From the NCBI GenBank assembly GCA_034401795.1, contig CM067369.1:137280496-137344495 (forward strand): DNA of 64,000 nucleotides, given 5' to 3'. The position numbers were made by a program, and so were the translations under genes. The notes beneath the pieces are model-generated. The model saw only the letters and a program-made list of their open reading frames with translations, was not told where the DNA came from and did not search any database. Of this stretch, positions 30,271 to 41,887 are shown one piece after another. Position 1 is the first letter of the stretch. Each line of letters begins with the position of its first letter. Origin of the DNA: Chaetoderma sp. LZ-2023a. Taxonomy: Eukaryota; Mollusca; Caudofoveata; Chaetodermatida; Chaetodermatidae.

Positions 30271-31653
30271 CTACCGTTCCCACTCTTGCATGTGGTCGGC
30301 CAGCCGGCCTCCCACCAGTCCACCTAGGGAAAGAGGTGGACATAAGGAGCGCAAGAGTGGCACTGTCTCCTTCGCCAGAAACACCGGAGTGGTTCTCACC
30401 ACGGTAACCGGCCCATCAGGCACGATTACCACGACCAGATCCTCGCGCGCCACGCCCAGCACCGCGCACACCTCGGTGCGCGGGTGGCTGCCTGGCTGCG
30501 CCCCCCTCACTGCTGGCCGAATCGCACGCGGCCTAGGCCGATGCTGCGATGGTGGGTGGCCTCTGACCTGGCCACCTCCACCTCGAGCCTGCAGGGGACG
30601 ATACGCAGGGGGTGCGGCGTGAACGCGCTCCCGACGGAGCACTTCAAACTGCTCGTGCAGCGCCCTCTGATTATTGACCAGAGTAACCGTCTCCTGGAGG
30701 TGCCTACATCCCTCACCTCCAAAGAGACCAGGACCTGTCATAGGCGTACGCAGTAGCCTATTATACAGGTCCTGGGACGGGCACAGATTGTCCAAGGCAA
30801 ACGTGCGCCTCGCCCGGACACTCCTGGTCACCGCCCGAGTCATACAGTCCAGAGCCAGGTTGATACCATCCTGGATGGCTCTCTGGACTGTGACCGGGCT
30901 CGGCTGGCACGATGCGGATGCCGTTACTACCCCCTGTAACAGCTGGGAGACGTGGGACAGAGCGGCAATCGAAGCTCTCCCACTCTCCTCCGCATCACGC
31001 AACGCGGCATTAGCCGAACGCAACGCGTTCGAACACAAGACTCCCGTGTCAGAACGGGAGCCTGGCCGCGCATCTTCACCCAACGCCGCGCGGTCATCCA
31101 CGCTCGGCTTGGGTACCACACCGTACCTCTGGTAATCCAGGGGCACGATGCGGCAATGCCTGGCCACCTCGCGAGGGGCCTTCGCGAGACGCCCATTCAC
31201 CTTGATGGATGTCTCCGCCGCCTCGAACATGTCAACGACATGCTCTGCCAGCGGCAGAGATGGCATGGTGGTAGCAGTAGCCTTACCAGCTAACCACGGC
31301 CTGTAGTCACGCTGGCTAGCCGACTGCTCCACGGGCAGATCTGGCCGAACACTTACCAGCCACTGGCAAGCGTCCGACCAATCCTCTTCCGTGGCTAGCT
31401 GCGAGCACTCTACAAGACGGGGGCCTTCGTCTTCCTCCTGAGTGCAAGCAGCAGAGCTTGATGGCGGATAAGCTGATACCCCTGGCAAACCAGGGAAAGC
31501 ATGCAGGCCCGAAAGAACAGGCAAGCTAACCTGACTGGCTTGACCAGGAGCAGGCGCCGTGGTAGAGCGCGGGGCAGATACCGCCCCACCACGGCCCCGG
31601 CCAGCACCAGCGATACACAAGCCGAGGTATGCCGTATAGCTGGGCATCAGCAT
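30271..31653 (-). pseudogene. Gag-like protein of A2, C-terminal part
   Basis: 460 codons, continuing Gag through the Arg/Gln/Gly-rich tail. In this copy the frame runs straight on into RT but meets TAG at about 30268. Where A1 has GTGGGACA (about 11521) A2 has GTGGACA, so Gag and RT share a frame in A2 but not in A1. Confidence 0.6.
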
Positions 31654-32395
31654 CGGCCAGGGTCACCTTCTGCACCATGAACTCTACTCCTGCGTGAGTA
31701 GAGCCATGGAATATGTCGCCTGTATTCCCCGCGAGGGGTGCACAGACGTCATAATCCATGGTCATGTCCCCAGATGGCGACCCTAACAGGTAATCCTCTT
31801 CGTCCTGGCCAGAAAGATTAGACTCCGGGTCAGCAAAGAGAGCTAACCCGGACTGGCCAGGAAAGGTGCCAGAGGATGTACTGGCACCCGCGGCGTGCGG
31901 ATACCCCTGGACTGATAAGCAGCCCGCGGGTTCCAGCGACAGCCGTCCACGACCCCTCGGCGCGGCACCAAGCCTGCTGCCAGGGTCGTGGATCACCCCC
32001 ACTAATGGGGCCACCTCTGAATCGACGAACAACGGAACCGGCCTACGGAAAGGTGATTCAGAGGCGGGGATTACCTGCTCGGAAGCAGACGCCGAGGACG
32101 ACAAAGGATTTGGACCAGGAAGCATGCCACATAGCAACTCTGGAACCAAATCCTTTATCGTCCTCTTCATCTCTCCCAACATCTCGGTCCGGAAGGCCTC
32201 CATGTCCACCGCGGACGAGGCCTTCTTCTTACCCTTCACATCCTCTCTCTTCGACTTCCTCTCCTCCTCCACTACCTTGTCCTTCGCCTGCAAACACAGA
32301 AAGTCAGACATTAAGTTGCCCCCCCCAATGCTTGCATACCTCACACTTAAGCAATGGCCCACAGGGACTACAACCAAAGCAAAGGTAAGGCACAA
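31526..32395 (-). pseudogene. Gag-like protein of A2, N-terminal part
   Basis: 289 codons similar to A1 Gag from LMSDFLCLQAKDKVVEEE on. The Cys-rich start is out of frame (MCLTFALVVVPVGH in its place), and the end differs where an indel shifts the frame near 31640. Confidence 0.6.
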
Positions 32396-33324
32396 AACGA
32401 TCTTTCAAGAAACGTCCACGGGACGGACAACCAGGTCTCTGAAACAGGACAAGGACGAGGACAATGAGCAAACTAGTTAAGGTTAGAAACTCAAAACCAA
32501 ACTAAAAGAGAGGGAAATGATCATAAAGATCAATAATTGACTAAAACCAGCGTTGGACAAAACTTTAATTGTTAATAATCGCAAGGCTGATTATGACGTC
32601 ATGATCCCATGACAGAAATCAATCGATCCGAACCAACAACTAGGCATGCGGACGAATTGTATACATAACCAGAACATCTTAGAACGGTTATTCAGACTAC
32701 ACAACCATCAGATACACAATGATAACAATGGCAATAGCAGTTAATTTTCTTAAATAATTAACCTCACCTCATATCATAACTTAAATACCTGACACTTTGT
32801 ATAGACAAACCATCCAACGTGATGAACTGGAGCACTCCACCAACTGTACACCTCTTAACTCTCTCAACCTTAGGGGAAGGAATTGGAGCAAGAGGGCAAA
32901 GTGAGAAGACCTTTATACTAGGCCTCCGACTCACTGGACATAGATTCTTGGTTAGATAACCTAACAGTATTAGTAGGAAATGGAACCTTGGTGGAGAGAA
33001 ACAAACCCTCAGATGCTGTGATGTCCATTACATATCCTCCCAGAGACCTGTGGACATAAACACAGAGAGAGATTAGTCTTATATAGCACCATGTTGAAAT
33101 AAAACAACTAAAACAGGCCCTTATCACGGTAAACGCGAGTCCCGGAAACACATTACACCGGGGCAAACTCGCTACAATATATTGGGAAATCACCTGATAT
33201 AAAGATCCTGCGCCATCTTCCGGCGAAGCCACTTTATCCGACATATCCAGGTCTAATATATTCACACTTCTAAGACTATATTCTCTCTCTAACTCGTTGA
33301 AACAGTGAAACTTTTGAAAAAAGC

Positions 33325-33534
33325 ACAAAAACATGTGTTCTCTCTGCCAATAAATTAGCAAAGAGGAAGTAGTTGTCGGCGCATGCGTGGTGGTGGGGCT
33401 AGCATCCGCCGGACTACCCTCTGTCTACCTGCCCAGTAGGGGCACCTAACTGTTTTTATTCTGAGTGTTTATTGAGTGAACGCCGATATTTAGCAATATC
33501 AAAAGTATTAGGGAGGTAAGTATACTCTTGATGT
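33325..33534 (-). repeat. A2 5' terminal repeat
   Basis: This matches the A1 5' terminal repeat, including TTAGGGAGGTAAGTATACTC at the end and CAGTAGGGGCACCTAACTG. The NRF1-like palindrome of A1 is degraded here (GCGCATGCGTGG). The complementary 3' copy is missing. Confidence 0.8.
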
Positions 33535-34714
33535 GAAATAAACATTTAACTGAAAAAATTTACTGGGCTGAATAAATTGCTAATATGATGCAGTCTAAAC
33601 AAGAGGCCCAATGGGCCTGTATAGCTCACCTATAACATTGCCATTTCAACTAATCTTACTAAGTTTTACATCCATCGGTGTCACTTCCAATGACTTTCAG
33701 TCAAATGGTTTAGTTTTCGAGATATTGACAACAATCTCTGGACTGTCTTTTTTTGCATTAGTGATTTTGAACAATGTTTAAGTAAAAATAGATGATATCA
33801 GTGCTAACTACAGCTGGTTTCTTAACTGTCTCACTGCTGCAAGCCAGTGCAGCCAATAATTTCAATTTTCAAAAGCTCTTCATTTGTTGAATATTTTGAA
33901 AACAATTCGACTGAAAGTTGTTGGCGCCTTAGCCACCAACAATTTCAGTCCAATTGTTTTCAATATATTTATCAGGTTCAGAGATATAACCTTTGGAATA
34001 CGTCGTCTGCAAAAACTCAGTCAGACGATTATTAGAGATTTAAATACAATTGAAGAAAATGGTCTCTAAAAAGGCAGGTAGGTGGTCTTTATAGCAGGTT
34101 ATTCCCCACCACCACACAATCCATTTAACACATGCGCATCTGGCTGAATCACCAAGTTAGCAGCAGAGGTAGGGTGAGCTGGAGTCGATTTAAAAAATAA
34201 TTTGACTGAAATCATTGCTGCCTTAGGCAGCAACAACTTTCACTGCTGCCTAACGCAGCAACAACTTTCAATCAAATACATTTCAAAATATTTTTAAGAG
34301 CATAGATGTCAGAGCACATAATACATATCTTAAATATTTTGGCAGTACTGGAAAGGTTAATCCGTTAATTGGAATTTAATATCTAGTTTGGCAATAAAAT
34401 CTGACATAGTGATAAATCAATGGACAGTGGAAACAAACCTATATTTGCCCTATGAAAGTGAGACTGCAAATATTTAAGGAGTGGTAACTCTGGCATTTGA
34501 CGTCCTATCAGTTTCATTTTCACAACACAGATATTAGATGCCGACATTAACATTGTGACCAAGTTTGGTGTCAATCCGTCCAGAAATAACAAATTGAGCC
34601 GCCATTGTTGGTGAGACAGACAGACAGATGGATGGACGGACGGACATACAGAAGACGGATGGGGTCATCGCTACACGACAGCTGACTGACAAGTAAGCGG
34701 ATTTAAGAAAACCA
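33535..34714. repeat. Intronic repeats including two M2 copies
   Basis: An R-type left end, CAAGAGGCCCAATGGGCCTG then TATAGCTCACC, lies at 33598-33632. M2 copies lie at 33882-33972 and 34186-34300; the second has its core duplicated, with GCAGCAACAACTTTCA present twice. A GGATGGACGG stretch at about 34625-34670 resembles repeat ends of the R type. No exon was seen. Confidence 0.6.
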
Positions 34715-35268
34715 ATTGGGCTTCAAAATGCATCAAATAAAAAAATAGAATATGGCAGCCAAACACGCTAAAATTTGATTGGTCCACGGCGGCCATGTTT
34801 TTTACCGATCAACTTCCCATGAGCAAACTTTAATGGCCCTTAGTCCATAATCATATCCCCAAAAATTCAGCCCGATCCGTTCAGAGGTTCTGCAGAATAT
34901 GTCGTTTTCACGAAAACTATGTCATCCAAGATGGCTGCCGAACCATTTGGCCAATCAAGTTCCTTCGAACAAACTTGGTTCAGCGCTTGCCCTATATGAT
35001 ATTTCGTGAGTTTTGAATCGATCCACCAAGCGGTTTCGGAGAAGATTTTTAGTCATTTCTTAAAATCGGCCAAAATCCAAATTGGCCGATCGGCTTTGTT
35101 TGAACAAACTTGGATCCCTATGCCCTAAGGATACTTCCTGCCAAATATAATTGAAATCGGCCCAGTGGTTCTTGAGAAGTTGTTTAAAGAAAAAAGTTGA
35201 CGGATGGACGGACGCCGGACGGTCGCCATGGCATAAGCTCACTTGGCCATTCTGGCCAGGTGAGCTAA
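34715..35268. repeat. Single R-family unit
   Basis: One full 550-bp R unit with all three TTGAACAAACTT-type modules, ending in GGACGGACGCC, CATGGCATAAGCTCACTTGG and GGCCAGGTGAGCTAA. 35269-35621 to its right holds only a weak M2 fragment (about 35470-35540). Confidence 0.8.
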
Positions 35269-35621
35269 TAAATTGATAAGAAGCAACTCTTATTACTGCA
35301 TTTAACTGGAAATAAGGGTTGTGTAAGCTGTTGCTGTCAATTGTATAACAGCAAAAGCGCTGTCTATAACAGCAATGGTTTTCAGCAATGGTGTTTACAA
35401 ACTGTACAGCACCCTTTCTAATAATGGCTTTGTAACAATTAATCTTTAGACATTGGTGTGACAAGGGTTGAATAGTCAGGCTGAAAACTGTTGCTGCACT
35501 TGACAGTAACAGATATCGTCAGCAAAACTATTTTCAAAATGGTCGTCACCATGCTACATGCTATCCAACAAAACTTGTGAATAACGCAATACTGAACTAA
35601 ATTTATTGCTGGAATTAATTA

Positions 35622-35866
35622 GCTTTAACCCTTTAACCCTCAAATTTATTCAAGACAATTTAAATTTTCTCAAAGAAAATGTCCACTTGCAGACCAAGAG
35701 AAGACTATTTTTGAAAATTTATCACTGGAATGACTGGCTCGGTTATCGAGCCAGTCATTCCAGTGGTAAATTTTCAAAAACCGTATTCTTTTAGTCTGCA
35801 AATGAACATCTCTCAAGATCACTACAGAAGCCCTTTTTTGCTGATATGAGTGTTAAAGGGATAATG
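35622..35866. repeat. M1 inverted-repeat element
   Basis: A well-preserved M1 copy: TAACCCTTTAACCCTCAAAT at the left, core TCACTGGAATGACTGGCTCG with the complement CGAGCCAGTCATTCCAGTGG, and AGTGTTAAAGGGATAA at the right. Confidence 0.8.
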
Positions 35867-36052
35867 ATGAATTAATTACATAAATCTTTAGAATCAGTAT
35901 GTGAATATGGTACACTTCATCAGCTCACAGGGTATTAATTTCATTTCAATCTTGGGAATTAGAGTTGTGGTTTAAAATTACAAGATTAAATGTTTTCCTA
36001 TGCTGGCTAAATATCTAAGATATGTATTGTGTGTGCTGACATCTATAACTTT

Positions 36053-36102
36053 GAATATTTTGATATTTATTTGACACAAAGTTGTTGCATTCTGCGGCAG
36101 CA
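36053..36102. repeat. M2 left half, split by B2
   Basis: TTGAATATTTTGATATTTAT, TTGACACAAAGTTGTTGC and CGGCAGCA form the left arm of an M2 element. The right arm lies beyond B2 at 41671-41702 (ATGACTTTCAGTCAAATTAT). Confidence 0.75.
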
Positions 36103-36367
36103 TCAAAATAGCATCCGCTTTTGTTTCTACGAGAATTCTTAATACTTACCAGATGTACTATTATGATAATGTCTATTATCTAGTCTAGCTCAAAATAAAC
36201 AATTAAAACTCCGCACTCTCCTGGTCCTGCCCATACTGTGTCCGGGAATACCATAGCCGCAGGTACCGAGTCAATTCCCAATCAGAGTCAGATTTGTCTT
36301 ATATTTGCCTTGGCAAACTGCGAAAGCAGCTCAGCCTCACCTCAGCGGGGCGGCTGAGGCTAGGCCA

Positions 36368-36472
36368 TAGTACATCTGGTAAGTATTAAGAATTCTCGTA
36401 GAAACAAAAGCGGATGCTTTTTTTATTCTACTTCGAATAATACTTACCAGATGTACTATTATGATAAACTCC
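36368..36472 (-). repeat. B2 internal complementary region
   Basis: Complements of the two outer ends meet at GGATGCTTTTTTTATTCTAC, as in B1. This conserved structure in an RT-less copy would still allow circularisation if RT is supplied in trans. Confidence 0.8.
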
Positions 36473-37081
36473 GGATTTCGACAGCCAGGAAATGCCGGTG
36501 GGAGGAGGTGAGGCTCGAACCAGCATTCATCTACCATCCAACAGAGAAGGTTGTGAAGGGACTAGAACCCTGGCATACGCTTGGGTTCTGCCATCTGACT
36601 CATAGAGTGCTAAACTACCATGTCTAGACCGCGCTCACCCCCCCCCCCCCCCCGTCTTTTGTCCGCACAAAATTCAGAGGGCTGTCAATGGGGATGCAAC
36701 ACCCACCAGACCCGTGTCAGCCCCAAGCCTCAGCTAGGGCAGTCCAGTAGAGTGCAAAGAAGCTACTACAACTTCTAACTTTGAAAAAATATCAGTATAT
36801 TGACTAGATTTTCAAATTGGAATGAGTCTAATGTCCGGTTGATAGGATAAGAATACTCTTGTACCAGACTATTTACCTAAGCAGTCTGGTATTTCGACTG
36901 TAAGTAAACATATTTATAGTCACTTAATTAATGTAAACACTCACCATTTTGAGTGCTTGATTTGTTCTTGATCATCACAGGAGCTCGGCCCAATCCACGG
37001 TCGTACTCAGTCATGTGCATAGCGCTTGTTCGGTGTAGGTGGAAGACTCGTGATGTGTGCGAAGTAGTGGTCGGAAGTGGC

Positions 37082-37408
37082 TTAGTTTAGATTGGACAGA
37101 TTGGCAACGGCTACCGGATTAAGTGCGCTGGAGATGTCGCGAAGGTAGAAATCAGTGAATGACGACTCGGCATGCCATTGTGCTACAGACATCACCTCCT
37201 CTAATGAGACACCCTTATAAAGGGCCGATGATGCTGCTAGTGCTCGGACCTGATGGGCATTCGCACGATCAATCTGCTTTCCTGTAGCGATTTTGTGCGA
37301 CATCTGAATAGCGTCAACTATCCAACGAGAAATAGTATCTTTCGAGGCACGTAAATGGGGAGCTTTTGAGACATAACCACAGAGATTTCGGGTCACCTCT
37401 TCACTCAT
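37082..37408 (-). pseudogene. B2 tyrosine recombinase, C-terminal part
   Basis: 108 codons with AHQVRALAAS (H-x-x-R), VAQWHAESSFTDFYLRD (Trp and catalytic Tyr) and the natural C-terminus ending ANLSNLN. It is separated from the upstream part by a frameshift near 37400. It shows what B1 lost after its premature stop. Confidence 0.75.
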
Positions 37409-38939
37409 CAGTACGTTTCTTATACATTTTCAGACATCTGACAGGACACCAAGCAGAAGAGTTTGGGTCATGTCTAGTTAAACTTGGCAAATTGATCGGC
37501 TGTCCTGGATATTTAAGTGACTGATTCTTTGCCAGGAAACAAAGACGTGGAAGAAGTATTAAACCTTCACCCGTGACGACAAAACGGTCTTGTTCGGCAG
37601 AAAGCGCATGAATTTCGCTTCTCCTCGCCGACGCTGCTGCAACCAAAAAAACTGATTTAATAGTTAACAGTTTAATATCAATAGATCTAATCGGTTCAAA
37701 GGGAGCATGCCCTAAAACCTGTAGAACAAGAGATAGATTCCATGATGGGATAGGAATTGGCTGTCTAGGTCGCAGATTGCTCATTCCTTTGATAACTTCA
37801 TTCAAGGTGTCATTCTCCACTCCTTCAATGGCCAGACTGGGAATGACTGAAGCTAATGCAGACTTATATGCTGCTAGGGTAGAAGGTACAAGTTTGTCAA
37901 CTTTGTATAAATGACAGATAAAATCTGCTATGTGTTGAACAGATGCAGCAAAGGGATTAATATCTCTTCTCTCACACCACTGTGCAAATTTGTTGATTCT
38001 ATAATTATATGTCTTTGTGGTTGACACTCTTCTGGCTGAAGCAACAAACTTCGCTGCTTGCTCAGAAAAGCCACCCTCAATTGCACGCTGCTTGATAACA
38101 TCCATGCAGTCAATTTGAACATTTCTGGTCTGTCGTGAAGGTACAGACCCTTGTTCTGAGAGATTAGATCTCTTCTGTCTGGCAGAGGGATTGGATTGCA
38201 AACCAGAAGGTCCAGCAGATCCGTAAACCATGATCGGCCTGGCCAATAAGGGGCGATCAGCAGTACTTGGCACATCCCTTCTCTTATCTTTGCCAGAACT
38301 TTCGGGATGAGAAATGTTGGAGGGTACGCATACGCGTACATTCCTTCCCAACTTATCACCAGTGCGTCTACCGCTAGCGCTAGCGGGTCCGGGATCGGTG
38401 ACACGTAAGTGACCATGTTTGCGTTTTGATTCATCGCAAACAGGTCGATATTTGGCTTGCCCCATTGTTTGAATAGAACCCGCTACCGATTGGTTGAGCT
38501 GCCATTCCGTCGGACGACAAATCGTCCTTCGACTGAGAGCATCCGCTAGGATGTTCAATCTTCCTGGAATGTGTGCTGCCCGAAGAATAATATTCCTCTC
38601 TTGGCACCACAGCAGAAGGTTCCAAACCATCATGCACAACTCTGGTGATCTCGTCCCGCCCTGGCGGTTCAAATAAGACACCACTGTTGAGTTGTCTGTC
38701 CTTATTAGGACATTTTGTCTTGAATTAGACTCTCGAACTTTCGAAGTGCAAATACCACCGCTAATAGTTCGAGCACATTGATATGTTTCTGCGCATTGGT
38801 CCGATCCCATTCCCCTGACACTGACTGATTGTCCAATACCGCTCTCCAGCCCGTCAACGATGCATCCGTGAAGATGGACATTTGAGGTTGAGGAGGTTGT
38901 AGAACACCTCGCAGGAGATTCTGTTCGGATAACCACCAC
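37401..38939 (-). pseudogene. B2 RNase H segment and tyrosine recombinase
   Basis: In this 512-codon frame the RNase H motifs RTDNS and LADALSR appear at about residues 80-140, between stretches of the alternative frame. The frame then runs on to the recombinase (NYRINKFAQWC and ARRSEIHAL, one Arg shorter than in B1). The pol continuation lies in another frame at 37928-38434. The mixture shows that two indels (near 38712 and 38475) swap the frames locally. Confidence 0.72.
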
Positions 38940-39301
38940 TGAAGGTGGAATATCAATGGTTCTTTGACTGGTATCCTCAGAGATAACGGATCTGTTCTCT
39001 GAGACCAGAATGACATATTAGAGGGCTTGTATGAGGATGAATGGCCAGGTCCTTGTGATCCGGATGACCTATGGGCATCACAGTCAGAAGGACGGAAGGG
39101 CGATCTAGGACGCTGCCTCTGCTGCTCCTGTCTATGTTGACGGTAGGACTGATGCGGCAAAGTCCTCTTAGTCGACTTCCACGACTTGCCGACCACTTCT
39201 TGCTCCGCCACCATTGACGCAACCTTGGAGAGCGCTTGTCGTGCCGAGCCACCGAACAAGCCTGGACCGATGAAAGGCGCAGAAGATAATGCAGCCCTCA
39301 T
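38705..39301 (-). pseudogene. B2 Gag tail fused to RNase H
   Basis: 198 codons. The first ~95 are the Gln/Arg-rich Gag tail (QQRQRPRSPF). The frame then jumps at PSN|MSFWSQRTDP to the region before RNase H and on to FTDASLTGW and LELLAV. It is the direct product of the RT deletion. An indel at about 38712 ends it. Confidence 0.75.
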
Positions 39302-39315
39302 CTCCGGTCCTGGTT

Positions 39316-40910
39316 CTACACAATCGAGAACTCTGCCAATGTTCTAGTGAGCACCCTGGCCAGGCAATCCTGAGACAGGCGCATGGTGTGCCGAACAACT
39401 CCGGGAGCAGCCTCTGGCACCTGTCCACCTTCCGCCGTGCAGGCCAGCATACCCTGCAGGACGGTACACCCGTGCGACAGCGCAGCCATGGCTGCCCTTG
39501 CTGCATCCTCAATGAGCGTGAGCTCATTGAACGGGTCTTTGTTGGTCTGAGAAACCAAAGGACGCGACCGCCCCTTCGCCTTCCCAGCCAACGGCCTATT
39601 CAGCGCCTCTCGTTCCGCGACGGAAAGCCGTGGAACCCGGGCGTACTGATGGTAGGCCAGCTCCGGAAAACGGACCCTACTCCTTATCCCCTTCGGGGCC
39701 TTCGGCAATGCATAGTCCGGCTGAACCAGACAGTATGCCGCAACTTCCAGTATGTCGGAAGTCTGCGTGTCCAAAGGGAGTGTTGGCATGGCAGAAGAGC
39801 CACTTGACAGAGCGCTAGCCGCTCGCTCTGACATCCGCTCCATCGCCGGATCGCGCTGAGATCCCAGATCTGATGCCAACCCAAGACGATTGGTCATCCA
39901 TCCAAGGACCTGCACCCATTCAGCCTCGGTGCAGAAAACGGACTCGTCCATCAATGAACTCCCGTTTTCATCCTCCCTCTCTCCCTTAGATGAGAGGGCC
40001 ACCGACGATCCATGCTGAGCGCTATGAGACACCTCTCTGCCAAGACAGAGCGCATCCATAGCGCGACCACCAGCGGCACCGGTGTCTAACGAATCGCCAG
40101 ACCCGGATTCTCCGCAATCCATCGGCTCCAGCACGGGAGTCGGGTCTACGACCGCCTTACCCACGGCTGGCGCCGTCACTCTGATAGGAGCCGCACCAAA
40201 AGCCACCGGGATACCAGCAGGAACCGCAAAACATGGCTCCGCCGACCGCTCCGATTGCACAAACAGCGGATGGAAAATACCCGACGGAACGTCGACATCA
40301 CCATCCGCCTGGCAAACCATACAAATCCCGAGGACGACCGCGGGGACGTACTGGGCATTGCCGTCATCGAAATATCCGGCATGCCGGAATCTTCCATAAG
40401 AAGAAGATCTTCCTCCTCTATCGTCGGCTCTTGAGCCAAGGACAGAGAAGGGGCAGGTGCATGACCCTCCGCAGAACTAGCCGGACCACCTAATGGTTGT
40501 CCTGCACCAGCTTGCATCAATGGGACCGTGGACTGCAATGACTCAAACATTGCCTTGAACTGGGCCGCCCATACGCCCAGAGCTGAATCCATCCGGTCAT
40601 TCAGACGACCTTCAAGTCCCATCAGAGACGCCTGCTGCAGCTTTGCTGCCTTGTCCTTCGCTATCCTCTCCAGCCTCGCACGTCGATCCTTGTCGAACTC
40701 CGCCACCATAGCCGACGTCCACTTCACGCACACATCACAAGGGCTCCCAACCTTACACTTAGCGCATGCCATGCAGTGATGTCCTGCATACTTCCGCTTC
40801 ATGAACCTATTGCACTTCTGGCACAAAGTGTCAAGATTCTTAGGTTTCTGCGAACACAGAGAAAAATTTAAATGCTGCACATGACAAATGATGACGAGCA
40901 ATACGCACAA
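39316..40910 (-). pseudogene. Gag-like protein of B2
   Basis: Two overlapping frames (40176-40910 and 39316-40320) match B1 Gag. The first keeps the complete Cys-rich motif (CQKCNRFMKRKY, HHC-x2-C, C-x2-C-x-KW) and the charged helix. The second carries the acidic middle and helical part (EDAARAAMAALSHG). One frameshift near 40315 separates them, and the small deletion near 39332 ends the second. Confidence 0.68.
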
Positions 40911-41670
40911 TTGACTTGATAGTTAAGATTTCTTACACACATTAACTTTCTCTTAGATTAATGATAATCAAGTCTAGGCAGGATATTTGAAACTTTTTTG
41001 AGTGAAAATATTAAAAAAAACAAAACAACTCAGCCTTTAACTAACTTTAAACAACCAAGATTACAACGCCGATTGCTACAAACACCCTCGACAATGAAGC
41101 GAGAGCTAAATATCGACGAAACAGAGTGCCTAGACACGTCCAGCCAAGCAAGACATATTAATCATGGGCGCCGCCATCTTGGCTAAGGCCGCATCCATCT
41201 TAGAGGAACCGATTCGCAAGAGAAATTAACCGAGTACCCGAATTAAAACCAAAAGTTAACGGGTACAGAAGCGACTCCAACAATGGCTAACATTCTAAAA
41301 CAATGTGCCAATTTAAGGAAATTTCAAACAGTCATTATGGCACGAATGTATAAATTCTAGATTGATACAACCTGCCCCTGTGATGATTTTCCCAGTTCCT
41401 TCATGAAGCCACCGATAGAAACGCGAAACACGACCGATTAACTCCTTAATGTGAACAAATTGAGCACTATCAAAAACGCGACTTTCACAAAGCGCAAAAT
41501 AGACGAATCTGACTGTGATTGGGAATTGACTCGGTACCTGCGGCTATGGTATTCCCGGACACAGTATGGGCAGGACCAGGAGAGTGCGGAGTTTTAATTG
41601 TTTATTTTGAGCTAAACTAGATAATAGACATTATCATAATAGTACATCTGGTAAGTATTATTCGAAGTAG

Positions 41671-41702
41671 AAATGACTTTCAGTCAAATTATTATTTTGA
41701 AC
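41671..41702. repeat. M2 right half, split by B2
   Basis: This is the complement of the arm at 36053-36102. Removing B2 restores a near-complete M2 hairpin. Confidence 0.7.
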
Positions 41703-41887
41703 TGGTGAACAACTGCTGCTAACTAAGTTTGGTCAAATGATTACAAGGGTTTTAGAATGCAGTTAAACATGCTATATAGACCACCTGTACTAAATGCCAA
41801 TTTTACTACATGCCACCAAGCTGTTCATCTGATAGATTCAGAAATGGCATGGTTGAAATCAGCATACTCATAACACTGTACTAAACA

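Larger units (their letters stand above)
27063..33534 (-). mobile_element. DIRS-like retrotransposon, family A copy 2 (A2), 3'-truncated
   Basis: This copy is closely similar to A1 from its 5' terminal repeat (33534) down to GATGAGAGATGACCGAATGT (27063), where similarity stops. It therefore lacks the internal complementary region and the 3' terminal repeat, and should be unable to circularise. It lies about 300 bp from B1, in the same orientation, in GTF2E2 intron 2. The coding frame is broken by several indels and two stops. Confidence 0.88.
36103..41672 (-). mobile_element. DIRS-like retrotransposon, family B copy 2 (B2), RT deleted
   Basis: This copy is about 5.6 kb with both inverted ends (36130-36295 and about 41510-41672) and an internal complementary region (36368-36472), all like B1. 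A deletion of about 1.16 kb, corresponding to B1 22937-24098, joins the Gag tail directly to the segment just before RNase H and removes the RT catalytic core. A smaller deletion of about 15 bp lies near 39332. The recombinase end is kept. It sits inside an M2 element in GTF2E2 intron 2. Confidence 0.9.

Noticed and set aside
7730-41672. A-B-A-B order of DIRS copies as a tandem segmental duplication
   Set aside because: The sequences between A1 and B1 (14759-20020) and between A2 and B2 (33535-36102) do not match, and the flanks of B1 and B2 differ (CCACAG versus ATGACTT on the right). Independent insertions explain the layout better.
7730-41672. Retrovirus-like or Gypsy LTR elements
   Set aside because: There are no direct LTRs, protease or DDE integrase. 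The inverted ends, internal complementary region and tyrosine recombinase identify DIRS-type elements.
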